Shown here one piece after another: positions 28,191-37,351 of a stretch of DNA of 64,000 nucleotides. Each line of letters begins with the position of its first letter. Positions within the stretch are counted from its first letter, which is position 1. This DNA comes from Streptococcus australis ATCC 700641 (GTDB lineage Bacteria > Bacillota > Bacilli > Lactobacillales > Streptococcaceae): positions 822,849-886,848 of the forward strand of contig NZ_GL636091.1 in the NCBI RefSeq assembly GCF_000186465.1. The letters are read 5' to 3'. The notes below the pieces were generated by a model. It was not told the origin of the DNA. It did no database searches and saw only the letters and a program-made list of their open reading frames with translations. Made by a program: the position numbers and the translations under genes.

Positions 28191-29254
28191 ACCAACGAAT
28201 TACAAATCTACGAACTAAAATGAAGGCACAGGATCTAAAAGCTGTCCTCATTAACAACTTGAAAAATGTCTACTATTTGACTAATTTCTGGGGATCAAAT
28301 GGGACTGTCTTGGTGACAGAAGAGCGCGTGGTCCTCTTCACTGATTCGCGCTACACCATTCATGCCCATGCGACTTGCTTCCCCTTTGTTGAGATTGTTG
28401 AAACCCGCAATGAATTGGAAGAAGCGGCAAAAATAGTCAAAGATGCAGCGATCCAAGAACTTGGCTTTGAGGATGAGATCACAGTTGCCTACCATACCCG
28501 TCTAGCGACCGCTTTCTCAGGAGTCGCTCTAAGAGCCTTGTCTGATTTTGTAATGGAGTTTCGTTTGATTAAAGATGAGACAGAAGTAGCAACCATCCGC
28601 AAGGCTTGCAGTATTTCAGATCAAGCCTTTCTAGATGTGCTGGAGTTTATCAAGGTTGGCCAAACAACAGAATTAGAAGCGGCGACCTTCCTCGATTTCA
28701 GAATGCGGGAATTGGGAGCGTCAGGTGTATCCTTTGATATCATCTCCGCTGCGGGAGAACGCTCTGCTATGCCCCATGCGACTCCAAGTGATCGCATCAT
28801 CTCTGCTGGGGATGCCTTGACCTTAGACTTTGGCTGTCTTTACAACCATTACGTCAGTGATATGACCCGGACCATTTATGCAGGTCATGTCAGCGACAAG
28901 GAAAGAGAAATTTATGAAACGGTCTTGAAAGCCAACCAAGCTCTCATTGCTGAAGCCAAGGATGGACTCGGTTTCCGTGATTTTGATAAAATTCCTCGAG
29001 ATATTATTGAGGCTGCAGGATACGGTCAGTACTTTACTCATGGAATTGGACATGGTATTGGCTTGGACATCCATGAAGAGCCTTATTTCAGTCAAACTTC
29101 CAAAGAAGTTATCAAGGCCGGCATGGTCTTGACAGATGAGCCAGGGATCTACATTGAAGGCCTGTCTGGTGTCCGGATTGAAGATGATCTCCTGATTACG
29201 GAAACCGGTTGTGAAGTCTTGACCTTGGCACCGAAAGAATTGATTGTGATCTAA
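28187..29254 (+). CDS. M24 family aminopeptidase (Xaa-Pro type)
   Basis: 355 residues. The N-terminal creatinase-like domain (about 1-130) is followed by the pita-bread catalytic domain. The five metal ligands of M24B enzymes are visible: Asp in LTLDFGCLY and in YVSDMTRT, His in [11 protein letters not shown], Glu in [10 protein letters not shown] and Glu in GVRIEDDL. Such enzymes release the residue before a proline. It overlaps uvrA by 4 bases (ATGA) and precedes efp. The same neighbour relation, YqhT-type peptidase then EF-P, occurs in Bacillus, and EF-P relieves ribosomes stalled at proline runs. Confidence 0.92.
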   Translation: MNQRITNLRTKMKAQDLKAVLINNLKNVYYLTNFWGSNGTVLVTEERVVLFTDSRYTIHAHATCFPFVEIVETRNELEEAAKIVKDAAIQELGFEDEITVAYHTRLATAFSGVALRALSDFVMEFRLIKDETEVATIRKACSISDQAFLDVLEFIKVGQTTELEAATFLDFRMRELGASGVSFDIISAAGERSAMPHATPSDRIISAGDALTLDFGCLYNHYVSDMTRTIYAGHVSDKEREIYETVLKANQALIAEAKDGLGFRDFDKIPRDIIEAAGYGQYFTHGIGHGIGLDIHEEPYFSQTSKEVIKAGMVLTDEPGIYIEGLSGVRIEDDLLITETGCEVLTLAPKELIVI

Positions 29255-29274
29255 GGAAATTTGCAGAGACAGAT

Positions 29275-29303
29275 TTGAGAAATCTGAGCATTTGTGATAG
29301 AAT
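29275..29303 (+). promoter_or_regulatory. efp promoter
   Basis: TTGAGA (29275-29280), a 17-base spacer, then TAGAAT (29298-29303) with a TGA extension. Confidence 0.82.
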
Positions 29304-29339
29304 AAAGAGTAATATATTTTTAAAAAGAGGTATGAAAAC

Positions 29340-29900
29340 ATGATTGAAGCAAGTAAGTTGAAAGCTGGTATGACCTTTGAAACAGCTGATGGAAAATTGA
29401 TCCGCGTTTTGGAAGCTAGCCACCACAAACCAGGTAAAGGAAACACCATCATGCGTATGAAATTGCGTGATGTTCGTACTGGTTCAACTTTTGATACAAG
29501 CTACCGTCCAGAAGAAAAATTTGAGCAAGCTATTATTGAAACTGTACCAGCTCAATACTTGTATAAAATGGATGACACAGCTTACTTCATGAATACTGAA
29601 ACATACGACCAATATGAAATTCCTGTTGTCAATGTTGAGAACGAATTGCTTTACATCCTTGAAAACTCAGAAGTGAAAATCCAATTCTACGGAAGCGAAG
29701 TGATTGGGGTGACGGTTCCTACAACTGTTGAATTGACAGTAGCTGAAACTCAACCATCTATTAAAGGTGCTACAGTGACAGGTTCTGGTAAACCAGCTAC
29801 AATGGAAACAGGTCTTGTGGTAAACGTTCCAGACTTCATCGAAGCAGGACAAAAATTGATTATCAATACAGCTGAAGGAACTTACGTTTCTCGTGCCTAA
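29340..29900 (+). CDS. efp: Elongation factor P
   Basis: 186 residues, three beta domains. The start [23 protein letters not shown] and the domain I tip [25 protein letters not shown] are clear. The tip residue of this loop in Firmicutes is a lysine (HKPGKG). The C-terminus [29 protein letters not shown] is conserved. EF-P binds the ribosome between P and E sites and restarts synthesis at proline runs. It has its own promoter and is followed closely by yqhY-nusB. Confidence 0.98.
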   Translation: MIEASKLKAGMTFETADGKLIRVLEASHHKPGKGNTIMRMKLRDVRTGSTFDTSYRPEEKFEQAIIETVPAQYLYKMDDTAYFMNTETYDQYEIPVVNVENELLYILENSEVKIQFYGSEVIGVTVPTTVELTVAETQPSIKGATVTGSGKPATMETGLVVNVPDFIEAGQKLIINTAEGTYVSRA

Positions 29901-29939
29901 TCAGCTCTAAAAAAATAGGTCTGATAGAAAGGAACTTCT

Positions 29940-30329
29940 ATGGCAACTGAACAATACGGCGAAATCGTCATTGCACCTCGTGTGCTAGAAAAAATTATTG
30001 CGATTGCGACTGCAAAAGTAGATGGTGTTCATTCTCTTGAAAATAAGAGTGTATCGGATAGCCTTTCAAAACGTGCTCTTGGACGTGGGGTTTACCTTCG
30101 TACACAAGAAGATGGTCAAATTTCTGTTGATATTTACCTCTATCTAGAGTATGGTGTAGCAGTCCCTAAAGTAGCGGTTGCGATCCAAAAGGCAGTAAAA
30201 ACAGCTGTCTACAATATGGCAGATGTGACCTTGGATGATGTCAATATCCATGTGGTTGGAATCGTGACTGAAAAAGCAGCGAAACCTGATTTGAAAGATT
30301 TGTTTAATGAGGATTTCCTCAATGACTGA
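29940..30329 (+). CDS. yqhY: Asp23/Gls24 family protein (YqhY-type)
   Basis: 129 residues with the Asp23 domain: [27 protein letters not shown] at the start, then [46 protein letters not shown]. Family members are small cytosolic proteins. The position directly before nusB matches Bacillus YqhY, which affects lipid synthesis there; whether that holds here is inference. The stop codon overlaps the nusB start by 8 bases, so translation is coupled. It is 39 bases after efp with the ribosome site GAAAGGA. Confidence 0.9.
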   Translation: MATEQYGEIVIAPRVLEKIIAIATAKVDGVHSLENKSVSDSLSKRALGRGVYLRTQEDGQISVDIYLYLEYGVAVPKVAVAIQKAVKTAVYNMADVTLDDVNIHVVGIVTEKAAKPDLKDLFNEDFLND

Positions 30330-30750
30330 TATTTTATTTGAATCACGTCGTGATCTACGGGAGCGTGCCTTTCAAGCTCTAATGAGTTTAGAGTATGAAG
30401 GAGATGTTGTAGAAGCGTGTCGATTTGCTTTTACTCATGACAAAGAGGAAACAGACCAGGAAGTGGAAATTCCAGCTTTTCTACTCAATTTGGTATCTGG
30501 TGTTCGTCAATCAAAAGATGAATTGGATAAACAGATTGCCCAACACTTGAAAACTGGATGGACCGTCGAACGCTTGACTCTAGTGGAGAAAAACATTCTT
30601 CGTTTGGGTGTGTTTGAAATCACTTCATTTGATACCCCTCAGTTGGTTGCAGTGAATGAAGCAATTGAATTAGCTAAAACATTTTCAGATGAAAAATCTG
30701 CTCGGTTTGTGAATGGTGTCTTAAGTCAATTCGTAACGGAAGCGGAATAA
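30322..30750 (+). CDS. nusB: Transcription antitermination factor NusB
   Basis: 142 residues, all-helical NusB fold. [29 protein letters not shown] and [51 protein letters not shown] are family signatures. With NusE (S10) it binds boxA RNA and supports rRNA antitermination. The ATG at 30322 matches other streptococcal NusB starts; the in-frame ATG at 30307 lies within yqhY. A strong terminator follows. Confidence 0.96.
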   Translation: MTDILFESRRDLRERAFQALMSLEYEGDVVEACRFAFTHDKEETDQEVEIPAFLLNLVSGVRQSKDELDKQIAQHLKTGWTVERLTLVEKNILRLGVFEITSFDTPQLVAVNEAIELAKTFSDEKSARFVNGVLSQFVTEAE

Positions 30751-30755
30751 GATAG

Positions 30756-30788
30756 AAAAGAAACCACCTTTGAGGGTGGTTTCTTTTT
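30756..30788 (+). terminator. Intrinsic terminator after nusB
   Basis: AAAAGAAACCACC (30756-30768) pairs with GGTGGTTTCTTTT around a short loop, followed by T residues. Confidence 0.93.
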
Positions 30789-30818
30789 GAGTATAGAGCT
30801 TCGCTTGATCATGATAAG

Positions 30819-31000
30819 GAAAAAGACTGGTACAAAAGTTCGGCCTCTCAATTGACTTTGGATTGTCTAACAAGACGCAGTGGTTGAGTGGGCTCTACTG
30901 CGCTGATTTTATCAGCTTTTACAGCCCTACTCAACTGTGAGGAGGTGGGACGACGAAATCGAATTCTAACGAATTACCGATTTCTGTCCCACTCTCTTTT
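30819..31000 (-). repeat. ~180-bp intergenic repeat, copy 2 (inverted)
   Basis: Reverse-complement copy of the element at 9146-9330. Read on the minus strand it begins at the scrR stop codon (TAAAAGAGAGTGGGAC). Hairpins A and B are intact. Hairpin C is degraded (GAACTTTTGTACC in place of GGACTTTTGTCC), so the distal terminator here is weak. It supplies the scrR 3' end. Confidence 0.88.
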
Positions 31001-31964
31001 AAACACTTTTGCCGGGTAAAACACTAACAGGGAGAAAATAGCCTGTTGTTTTTACGTCTTTTCCTTCGATTTTTTGAAGAAGAAGGTCGACTGTCAGGCG
31101 AGCAATCTCTTGTAAGGGTTGCTTGATGGTGGTGAGACGGGGGAAATAATTTTCGATAAAGTAGGTCCCGTCATAGCCAATGATCTTCAGGTCTTCTGGA
31201 ATGGCAATGCCGAGTTCGTCAGCGATTTTCATCACCAAAATAGCCGTTAGATCGTCAGACGCAAAGATGGCATCCGGTTTTTGCTGGGTCAAGATGGACT
31301 TGATTTCCATTTCTTTGCGAATGGGTGAATAATCACTGGAAACATTGATAATTTGTGCTTCTGGTAGGACGGAAGCAAAGCCAGCATGCCGGAGGCCAGT
31401 AGGGGAATTGGAGTTATCATTCCCTGTGAGCATGATAATCTTTTTTGCCCCCGTCTTGGCAAGGGTTTCCGCAGCGAGAACGCCACCAGCGTAGTTATCA
31501 GACGAGACGACAGGGATCTCAGGGGAGAGGTTCCTATCAAAGGCGATGATAGGAGCTGCGACCCGGTTGTAATCTTCAATCCCTAGATTATGACTACCAG
31601 AAATAATACCATCCACTTGATTGGCTTCTAGCATTTCGATGTATTCACGTTCTTTTTCCGAATCATGCTCGCTATTACAAATAATGGTTTTATACCCATG
31701 TTTAAACAGTTCTTCTTCCAGTTTATCGATTAATTCTGCATAGAAGACATGGCTGATTTTGGGGAAGATTAAGCCGATTAACTTGGCTGATTTTCCTTGT
31801 AGGCTCCGAGCGATCGTATTCGGCTTGTAGCCCAATTCTCTCATGGCCTCTTTAACTTTTGAGACAGTTTTTTCAGATAAATAGCCCTTTTTGTTAATGA
31901 CTCGTGAAACTGTCGTGGGGCTGACGCCAGCTAATTTGGCGACATCAGTGAGCTTTGCGACCAT
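30999..31964 (-). CDS. scrR: Sucrose operon repressor, LacI family
   Basis: 321 residues. The N-terminal helix-turn-helix is KLTDVAKLAGVSPTTVSRVINKKGYLSEKT with the hinge helix region KPNTIARSLQGK. The periplasmic-binding-like effector domain (about 60-321) contains KLIGLIFPKISHVFYAELID and PEDLKIIGYDGTY. It overlaps the 3' end of scrB by 20 bases, and together with the operators near scrB, scrA and scrK this identifies it as the sucrose repressor. Fructose or sucrose 6-phosphate is the usual inducer in streptococci. The stop codon falls at the edge of a repeat copy, but the C-terminus is not shortened. Confidence 0.93.
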   Translation of the reverse strand: MVAKLTDVAKLAGVSPTTVSRVINKKGYLSEKTVSKVKEAMRELGYKPNTIARSLQGKSAKLIGLIFPKISHVFYAELIDKLEEELFKHGYKTIICNSEHDSEKEREYIEMLEANQVDGIISGSHNLGIEDYNRVAAPIIAFDRNLSPEIPVVSSDNYAGGVLAAETLAKTGAKKIIMLTGNDNSNSPTGLRHAGFASVLPEAQIINVSSDYSPIRKEMEIKSILTQQKPDAIFASDDLTAILVMKIADELGIAIPEDLKIIGYDGTYFIENYFPRLTTIKQPLQEIARLTVDLLLQKIEGKDVKTTGYFLPVSVLPGKSV

Positions 31965-33399
31965 AGTCTAGTTCGTAGTATGTTCCAGTAGGTGTTCCGG
32001 ATTTGATCAAAATACCAGTTTGATCAGCATGCGGGAAGACGCGACCAGAGAATACCTTTTCTCCTTTGTTGATAAAGATTTCAAAAATCGAGTTATCGAT
32101 GAAAATTGTAGCAGTTGTCGCTTGATTTTCGATTGGGCAAGTACGAGTAGTTCCAAACTCTTGGGCATACTGTTCGCCAGCTTGGCTACGGTCGACAATG
32201 ACTTGACCATTTGCAATATCAAAAGTAATAGAAAGTCCTTTGCCTTCTTTATCAGCTAGGAGAATAATCTCACTTTTGCTATTGGCTTCAAAGGCTAATT
32301 CTAACTCGTAGCAATTATTGGTTGTTTCCTTGTTTGTAAACTCGGAAGAAGTGGAGCGGAGCTCTTTTACAGCTTCGACCGGATATTGATAAAGTTTACC
32401 GTCCTGAATAGTTAGCTCTTTGACCAAAGAGAAGGCTCCTTGGTGGTCAAAGCGATCGGATGGGTAAGCGACATCTGGTAAACCTAACCAGCTAACCGTT
32501 AAGGCTCTTCCATCAGGAGTGTTGAAGCCTTGCGTTGCATAGGCTTCGAAGCCGTAGTCCAAGTTGTGCAATTCAGATACGTCAACGAGACGAGCTTGTT
32601 CAGGATCAAAGGAAGCCCCAATCTTATACATATTTGGATAGATATTGTCGTAGTCGAGGACTGCTTTGTCCAAACCTTGAGGGCAATAAAGAAGAACAGG
32701 TTGCTCGCCGACGAAGACCAAGTTAGGACACTCCATCATATAAGCTGTACGATCATTGTTGAAATCAAGATCGCCTACCTCAACCCAGTTGGTATAATCG
32801 TTATTCACCGCTTTGTAAAGGCGAACGAATCCTTTTTTCTCAAGGTCTTGACCACCGACGATGGCATAGTATTGATCTTTGAATTTAAAAATTTGTGGGT
32901 CGCGGAAATGATCGGTAGCATCCTCTGGCTGATCAATGAGGATTTGGTCGATTTTTTTAAGATTTCCATCCTGGTCTAAAAGGGCCCCGATTTGGTAGGG
33001 ATGACGGATCCAGTTCTCATCTCGTACATTTCCTGTATAGAATAAGAAAAGTTCGTCATCGAATTGCATAGCCGAACCAGAATAGGCTCCGTGGCTATCC
33101 AAAGGTGTGTCTGGTAAAACCTTAAGACCAGTTTCTTTAAAATGAACTAAATCATCACTTTCCAGTTGTACCCAAGACTTCAATCCGTGAGCGGCTCCAA
33201 AGGGAAAATTCTGGTAAAAGAGAATCCATTTACCATTAAAATAGGAGAAACCATTCGGGTCATTTAAAAGGCCAGTTTTGGGTTCGACATGGTAATGAGT
33301 ATGCCAAGGAGAATTAGCCATGTTTTCTTTAATTTGTTTCTTTTCTTCTTCGGTCCAGTCTTCATACCGTTTGTACCGAAGTTCTGTTGTCCATTCCAT
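31945..33399 (-). CDS. scrB: Sucrose-6-phosphate hydrolase (GH32)
   Basis: 484 residues. GH32 beta-propeller with the nucleophile in GLLNDPNGFSYF, the transition-state stabiliser in HFRDPQIFKF and the acid/base in MMECPNLVFVG. A C-terminal beta-sandwich starts near residue 345. It splits sucrose 6-phosphate delivered by ScrA into glucose 6-phosphate and fructose. Strong GGAGGAG ribosome site. It is followed by scrR (20-base overlap) and transcribed divergently from scrA. A promoter and an operator-like site lie within 130 bases upstream. Confidence 0.96.
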   Translation of the reverse strand: MEWTTELRYKRYEDWTEEEKKQIKENMANSPWHTHYHVEPKTGLLNDPNGFSYFNGKWILFYQNFPFGAAHGLKSWVQLESDDLVHFKETGLKVLPDTPLDSHGAYSGSAMQFDDELFLFYTGNVRDENWIRHPYQIGALLDQDGNLKKIDQILIDQPEDATDHFRDPQIFKFKDQYYAIVGGQDLEKKGFVRLYKAVNNDYTNWVEVGDLDFNNDRTAYMMECPNLVFVGEQPVLLYCPQGLDKAVLDYDNIYPNMYKIGASFDPEQARLVDVSELHNLDYGFEAYATQGFNTPDGRALTVSWLGLPDVAYPSDRFDHQGAFSLVKELTIQDGKLYQYPVEAVKELRSTSSEFTNKETTNNCYELELAFEANSKSEIILLADKEGKGLSITFDIANGQVIVDRSQAGEQYAQEFGTTRTCPIENQATTATIFIDNSIFEIFINKGEKVFSGRVFPHADQTGILIKSGTPTGTYYELDYGRKAH

Positions 33400-33439
33400 T
33401 TGACTCCTCCAAAATTTTTCTTACTTCCATAGTACCGAT

Positions 33440-33474
33440 TTCTATAAAAAAAAGCAAGACTTTGGTCAAAGAAT
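33440..33474 (-). promoter_or_regulatory. scrB promoter
   Basis: On the minus strand TTGACC is followed at 17 bases by TATAGA. An overlapping alternative is TTGCTT with TACTAT, also at 17 bases. Both lie within about 75 bases of the start codon. Confidence 0.6.
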
Positions 33475-33484
33475 TGAGAAAAAA

Positions 33485-33500
33485 TGTCAAACGTTCATCA
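33485..33500. promoter_or_regulatory. ScrR operator-like site upstream of scrB
   Basis: TGTCAAACGTTCATCA; its complement TGAACGTTTGACA resembles TGAACCGTTTTCA found at scrA and scrK. It lies just upstream of the scrB -35. Confidence 0.5.
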
Positions 33501-33681
33501 TAAAATATCGAGGTGGAGGCTAGATTTGATTTGTGAAAACAAATGAAAGAATGAAAGTTTTTGAAAATTAAAAAACCGAATAAAGTCTATTTTCTACACT
33601 AGGCAGGCGTTAGTGTGAATGAAAATAAAAATCACTATTTTCAAACCATCAAAAATTGCAAATAAATGCCAAAAACTTTCT

Positions 33682-33718
33682 GCAAAACGGTTGACATATT
33701 TTTAATACGTGGTACAAT
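33682..33718 (+). promoter_or_regulatory. scrA promoter with overlapping operator
   Basis: TTGACA (33691-33696), a 16-base spacer, then TACAAT (33713-33718) with a TGG extension. GCAAAACGGTTGACA overlaps the -35; its complement TCAACCGTTTTGC resembles the second operator at 33735. Confidence 0.8.
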
Positions 33719-33734
33719 TAAATGCGTAGAGACG

Positions 33735-33751
33735 GGTGAACCGTTTTCAAA
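33735..33751. promoter_or_regulatory. ScrR operator-like site in the scrA leader
   Basis: GGTGAACCGTTTTCAAA. The core TGAACCGTTTTC is identical to the one in front of scrK (35837-35848). It lies downstream of the scrA -10, a position suited to repression. Confidence 0.7.
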
Positions 33752-33778
33752 ACAATAAAAATAAGGAGATTTTTGCAA

Positions 33779-35695
33779 ATGTCAAATACAGAAATTGCAA
33801 AAAAAGTCATCGATGCGATCGGTGGAGTTGAGAACGTCAACAGTGTTGCTCACTGTGCGACTCGTCTTCGCGTGATGGTGAAAGATGAAGAGAAAGTCGA
33901 CAAAGATGCTGTCGAAAATATTGAAAAAGTTCAAGGTGCTTTCTTTAACTCAGGTCAATACCAAATCATCTTTGGTACTGGTACTGTGAACAAGATTTAT
34001 GAAGAAGTAGTAGCTCTAGGTTTGCCAACTTCATCAAAAGATGAAATGAAAGCTGAAGCAGCGAAACAAGGAAATTGGTTCCAACGTGCCATCCGTACCT
34101 TCGGGGATGTTTTTGTACCGCTTTTGCCAGCGATTGTAGCGACAGGTCTCTTTATGGGGATTCGTGGTGCGATTGTTCAAGACCAAGTTTTAGCCTTGTT
34201 TGGAACAACCGCAGAAGCTTTTAAAGCAACAAACTTCTATACTTATTCAGTTGTATTGACAGATACAGCATTTGCCTTCTTCCCAGCCTTGATCTGTTGG
34301 TCAGCATTCCGTGTCTTCGGTGGAAATCCATTGCTTGGTTTGGTTCTAGGATTGATGATGGTAAACTCATCCTTACCAAATGCTTGGGCAGTAGCTTCTG
34401 GCGATGCGCAACCAATCCTCTTCTTTGGATTTATCAAAGTTGTCGGTTATCAGAACTCTGTATTACCAGCCTTCTTCGTCGGATTAACTGGTGCCAAACT
34501 TGAAAAATGGCTTCGTAAGCGTATTCCAGATGTATTGGACCTACTAGTTGTACCATTCTTGACATTCTTGATTATGTCTATTTTGGCTTTGTTTATTATT
34601 GGTCCTATTTTCCACGAAGTTGAAGGATACGTAAAAATTGCTACTCTTTGGTTGCTCAGCCTACCAGTTGGTCTAGGTGGTTTGATTCTTGGTGGTGTTC
34701 ACCAAGTCATCGTCGTTACTGGTGTTCACCATATCTTCAACCTTTTAGAGTCTAACTTGGTAACTTCTACAGGATCAAATCCGCTGAATGCGATCATTAC
34801 AGCAGCAATGACTGCCCAGCTTGGAGCAACTCTTGCTGTTGGTATTAAAACAAAGAATCCAAAAATTAAAGCACTTGCCTTCCCAGCAGCTCTTTCTGCA
34901 GGTTTAGGTATTACTGAACCAGCTATTTTTGGTATCAACCTTCGTTATGGTAAACCATTTATTATGGGACTTATCGCTGGTGGAGCAGGTGGTTGGTTAG
35001 CAAACATTCTAGGATTGGCTGGTACTAGCTATGGAATCACTATCATTCCTGGAACGCTTCTTTACATCAACGGACAACTCTTGAAGTATGTCTTCATGGT
35101 ATTGGTTACAACTGCTCTCGGTTTTGTACTCACTTACTTGTTTGGTTTTAAAGATGAAGAACCAGTAGTTGCTGCTGAAAGTGCTACAACAGATCGTTTT
35201 GTTGAGGAAGCTGTGACTGGAACTGTTCCAGCATCTCTTCAAGACGAAACCATTATTTCACCAATCGTTGGTCAAGCTGTTGCTTTGTCTAAAGTGGATG
35301 ATCCAGTGTTCTCAAGCGGTGCTATGGGTCAAGGGATTGCAGTGAAGCCATCTGAAGGTGTCGTTTATGCTCCTGCAGATGCTGAAGTAACGATTGCTTT
35401 TGCGACTGGACATGCCTTCGGTTTGAAGACAGTGAATGGTGCTGAAATCTTGATCCACGTTGGGATTGACACTGTTTCAATGAATGGTGACGGTTTTGAG
35501 CAAAAAGTTGCACAAGGTGACAAGGTTAAAGCTGGTGATGTTCTTGGAACATTTGATTCTGCTAAAATTGCAGCAGCTGGTCTTGATGATACAACAATGG
35601 TCATCGTCACAAACACAGCTGACTATGCTTCAGTAACTCCAGTAGCTACTGGTGCAGTTGCTAAAGGCGATGCGATTATTGAAGTAAAAGCATAA
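33779..35695 (+). CDS. scrA: Sucrose-specific PTS transporter EIIBCA
   Basis: 638 residues. The EIIB domain (about 1-85) has the phospho-cysteine in NSVAHCATRLRV. The EIIC membrane domain (about 105-460) has many TM segments and GGVHQVIVVTGVHH. The EIIA domain (about 490-638) has the histidine in EILIHVGIDTVSMNG. It imports sucrose and phosphorylates it at glucose C6. The ATG at 33779 has AAGGAG upstream; the in-frame TTG at 33773 is rejected. It is divergent from scrB, which hydrolyses its product. It has two operator-like sites and ends at a terminator. Confidence 0.96.
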   Translation: MSNTEIAKKVIDAIGGVENVNSVAHCATRLRVMVKDEEKVDKDAVENIEKVQGAFFNSGQYQIIFGTGTVNKIYEEVVALGLPTSSKDEMKAEAAKQGNWFQRAIRTFGDVFVPLLPAIVATGLFMGIRGAIVQDQVLALFGTTAEAFKATNFYTYSVVLTDTAFAFFPALICWSAFRVFGGNPLLGLVLGLMMVNSSLPNAWAVASGDAQPILFFGFIKVVGYQNSVLPAFFVGLTGAKLEKWLRKRIPDVLDLLVVPFLTFLIMSILALFIIGPIFHEVEGYVKIATLWLLSLPVGLGGLILGGVHQVIVVTGVHHIFNLLESNLVTSTGSNPLNAIITAAMTAQLGATLAVGIKTKNPKIKALAFPAALSAGLGITEPAIFGINLRYGKPFIMGLIAGGAGGWLANILGLAGTSYGITIIPGTLLYINGQLLKYVFMVLVTTALGFVLTYLFGFKDEEPVVAAESATTDRFVEEAVTGTVPASLQDETIISPIVGQAVALSKVDDPVFSSGAMGQGIAVKPSEGVVYAPADAEVTIAFATGHAFGLKTVNGAEILIHVGIDTVSMNGDGFEQKVAQGDKVKAGDVLGTFDSAKIAAAGLDDTTMVIVTNTADYASVTPVATGAVAKGDAIIEVKA

Positions 35696-35710
35696 TTTAA
35701 AATATGATTG

Positions 35711-35752
35711 CTCAAGGACTGGTTAGGGTATCCTCCAGTCCTTGAATTTTGT
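35711..35752 (+). terminator. Intrinsic terminator after scrA
   Basis: TCAAGGACTGG (35712-35722) pairs with CCAGTCCTTGA (35735-35745), followed by ATTTTGTTT. Confidence 0.85.
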
Positions 35753-35835
35753 TTGGAGATGAGGTTTGGAATAAAAAAGTTTCTCACCTAATGTTGAAAC
35801 ATAAATAAGAGTAGTTTTTTCTTTAAGGAATAGAA

Positions 35836-35862
35836 GTGAACCGTTTTCCTTTATGATATAAT
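35836..35862 (+). promoter_or_regulatory. scrK promoter and ScrR operator-like site
   Basis: TGATATAAT (35854-35862) is an extended -10. GTGAACCGTTTTCC (35836-35849) lies in its spacer/-35 area and shares TGAACCGTTTTC with the scrA operator. There is no separate good -35. Confidence 0.7.
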
Positions 35863-35894
35863 AGAAAAAAAGAGAATTGAAGAAGAGGATTGAT

Positions 35895-36788
35895 ATGACT
35901 AAATTATATGGAAGTCTTGAAGCTGGTGGAACAAAGTTTGTTTGTGCTGTAGGTGACGAAAATAATAATGTCATTGAAAAGACACAGTTTCCAACAACAA
36001 CCCCTATTGAAACCCTTGATAAATGTATTGAGTTTTTCTCTAAATTTGAAACTCTTGCTGGTTTAGCGATTGGTTCATTTGGACCGATTGACATTGATAA
36101 AAATTCAAAAACATATGGTTTTATTACAACAACTCCCAAACCACATTGGGCGAATATTGATGTGGTCGGTGCTTTTCGTCGTGCATTAAATGTACCGATT
36201 TACTTTACAACGGACGTAAATAGCTCAGCATATGGTGAGGTTGTCGCTCGTAATAATGCGGGTGCACGGATTGAAAACTTAGTTTACTACACAATTGGTA
36301 CAGGGATTGGTGCAGGTGTCATCCAGCGTGGTGAATTCATTGGTGGAGTAGGACATCCTGAGATGGGCCATTACTATGTTGCCAAACACCCAATGGATGT
36401 TGAAAAAGAATTTAATGGTGTGTGCCCATTCCACAGAGGCTGTTTAGAAGGTCTTGCGGCTGGTCCAAGCTTGGAAGCTCGTACTGGTATTCGTGGGGAA
36501 AATATCGAACTCAATAGCTCTGTATGGGATATCCAAGCCTACTATATTGCTCAAGCTGCTGTCAATGCGACTGTAACCTTCCGCCCAGATGTGATTGTAT
36601 TTGGTGGAGGAGTGATGGCACAACAGCACATGTTGGATCGCGTTCGTGAAAAATTCACAGTATTATTGAACGGCTACTTACCAGTTCCAGATGTTCGTGA
36701 CTACATCGTGACTCCTGCGGTAGCTGGAAATGGTTCAGCAACCTTGGGTAACTTTGTCTTAGCAAAACAAGTCAGCAAAAAAGACTAA
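35895..36788 (+). CDS. scrK: Fructokinase (ROK family)
   Basis: 297 residues. The N-terminal ATP-binding loop is GSLEAGGTKFVCAVG. The ROK zinc-binding region contains GHPEMGHYY, then CPFHRGCLEGLAAGPSLEAR with its Cys/His ligands. A second phosphate-binding stretch is FGGGVMAQQH. It phosphorylates the fructose released by ScrB. I chose the ATG at 35895 (MTKLYGSLEAGG), with AGAAGAGG upstream, over the TTG at 35877. Its own promoter carries an operator identical in core to that of scrA, so it belongs to the same regulon. Confidence 0.94.
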   Translation: MTKLYGSLEAGGTKFVCAVGDENNNVIEKTQFPTTTPIETLDKCIEFFSKFETLAGLAIGSFGPIDIDKNSKTYGFITTTPKPHWANIDVVGAFRRALNVPIYFTTDVNSSAYGEVVARNNAGARIENLVYYTIGTGIGAGVIQRGEFIGGVGHPEMGHYYVAKHPMDVEKEFNGVCPFHRGCLEGLAAGPSLEARTGIRGENIELNSSVWDIQAYYIAQAAVNATVTFRPDVIVFGGGVMAQQHMLDRVREKFTVLLNGYLPVPDVRDYIVTPAVAGNGSATLGNFVLAKQVSKKD

Positions 36789-36895
36789 TCAGTTAAGGCT
36801 GAAACAACAGAAAGCATGGAATGCTAGGGGAGGGAGTTCTTCGTCGGGAAGATGGATGAATGACCTTCTCTTTTTTAAGCAAGAGAGGAGAAATG

Positions 36896-37306
36896 ATGGA
36901 AAAAGCCATTATGAAGGATCCCTTCTTTTTGAGTCAAATATCTGAAGAAGCGACAAAAGAGGATTTGTATCTGGCGCAAGATTTACAAGATACCTTACGA
37001 GCTCACCAGGATTCCTGTGTTGGCATGGCGGCTAATATGATTGGGGTACGCAAGCGAGTGATCATTATCCAATTTGGTTTGATGCCCTTGGTTCTCTTTA
37101 ACCCTGTTCTAGTCAAGAAAGAAGGAGTTTATGAGACAGAAGAGGGGTGCCTTTCTTTGGCAGGGAGCCGAAAAACGAGCCGCTTTGAAAAGATTCAAGT
37201 CTCCTATCGCGACATGAATTGGAAGCCTCAGCTCATAAGCTTAGAAGGTTTTGCGGCCCAGATTTGCCAGCATGAGCTAGATCACCTGGAAGGGATTTTG
37301 ATCTAG
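36896..37306 (+). CDS. Short peptide-deformylase-like protein
   Basis: 136 residues from the ATG at 36896. All three deformylase motifs are recognisable: motif 1 as GMAANMIG, motif 2 EEGCLSLAG with the metal Cys, and motif 3 QHELDHLEG with the His-Glu-His site. In motif 1 the usual catalytic Gln of GXGXAAXQ is replaced by Asn. The protein is about 60 residues shorter than the main streptococcal deformylase. It may be a second, specialised deformylase or an enzyme with altered activity. The ATG at 36896 is 5 bases from AGGAG; the ATG at 36893 is too close and the ATG at 36860 has no ribosome site. PAP2 follows at once. Confidence 0.82.
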   Translation: MEKAIMKDPFFLSQISEEATKEDLYLAQDLQDTLRAHQDSCVGMAANMIGVRKRVIIIQFGLMPLVLFNPVLVKKEGVYETEEGCLSLAGSRKTSRFEKIQVSYRDMNWKPQLISLEGFAAQICQHELDHLEGILI

Positions 37307-37351
37307 GTCCAGTTGCTGCTTGTTAAGGAATCGATCGAAGAGAAATTGTTG

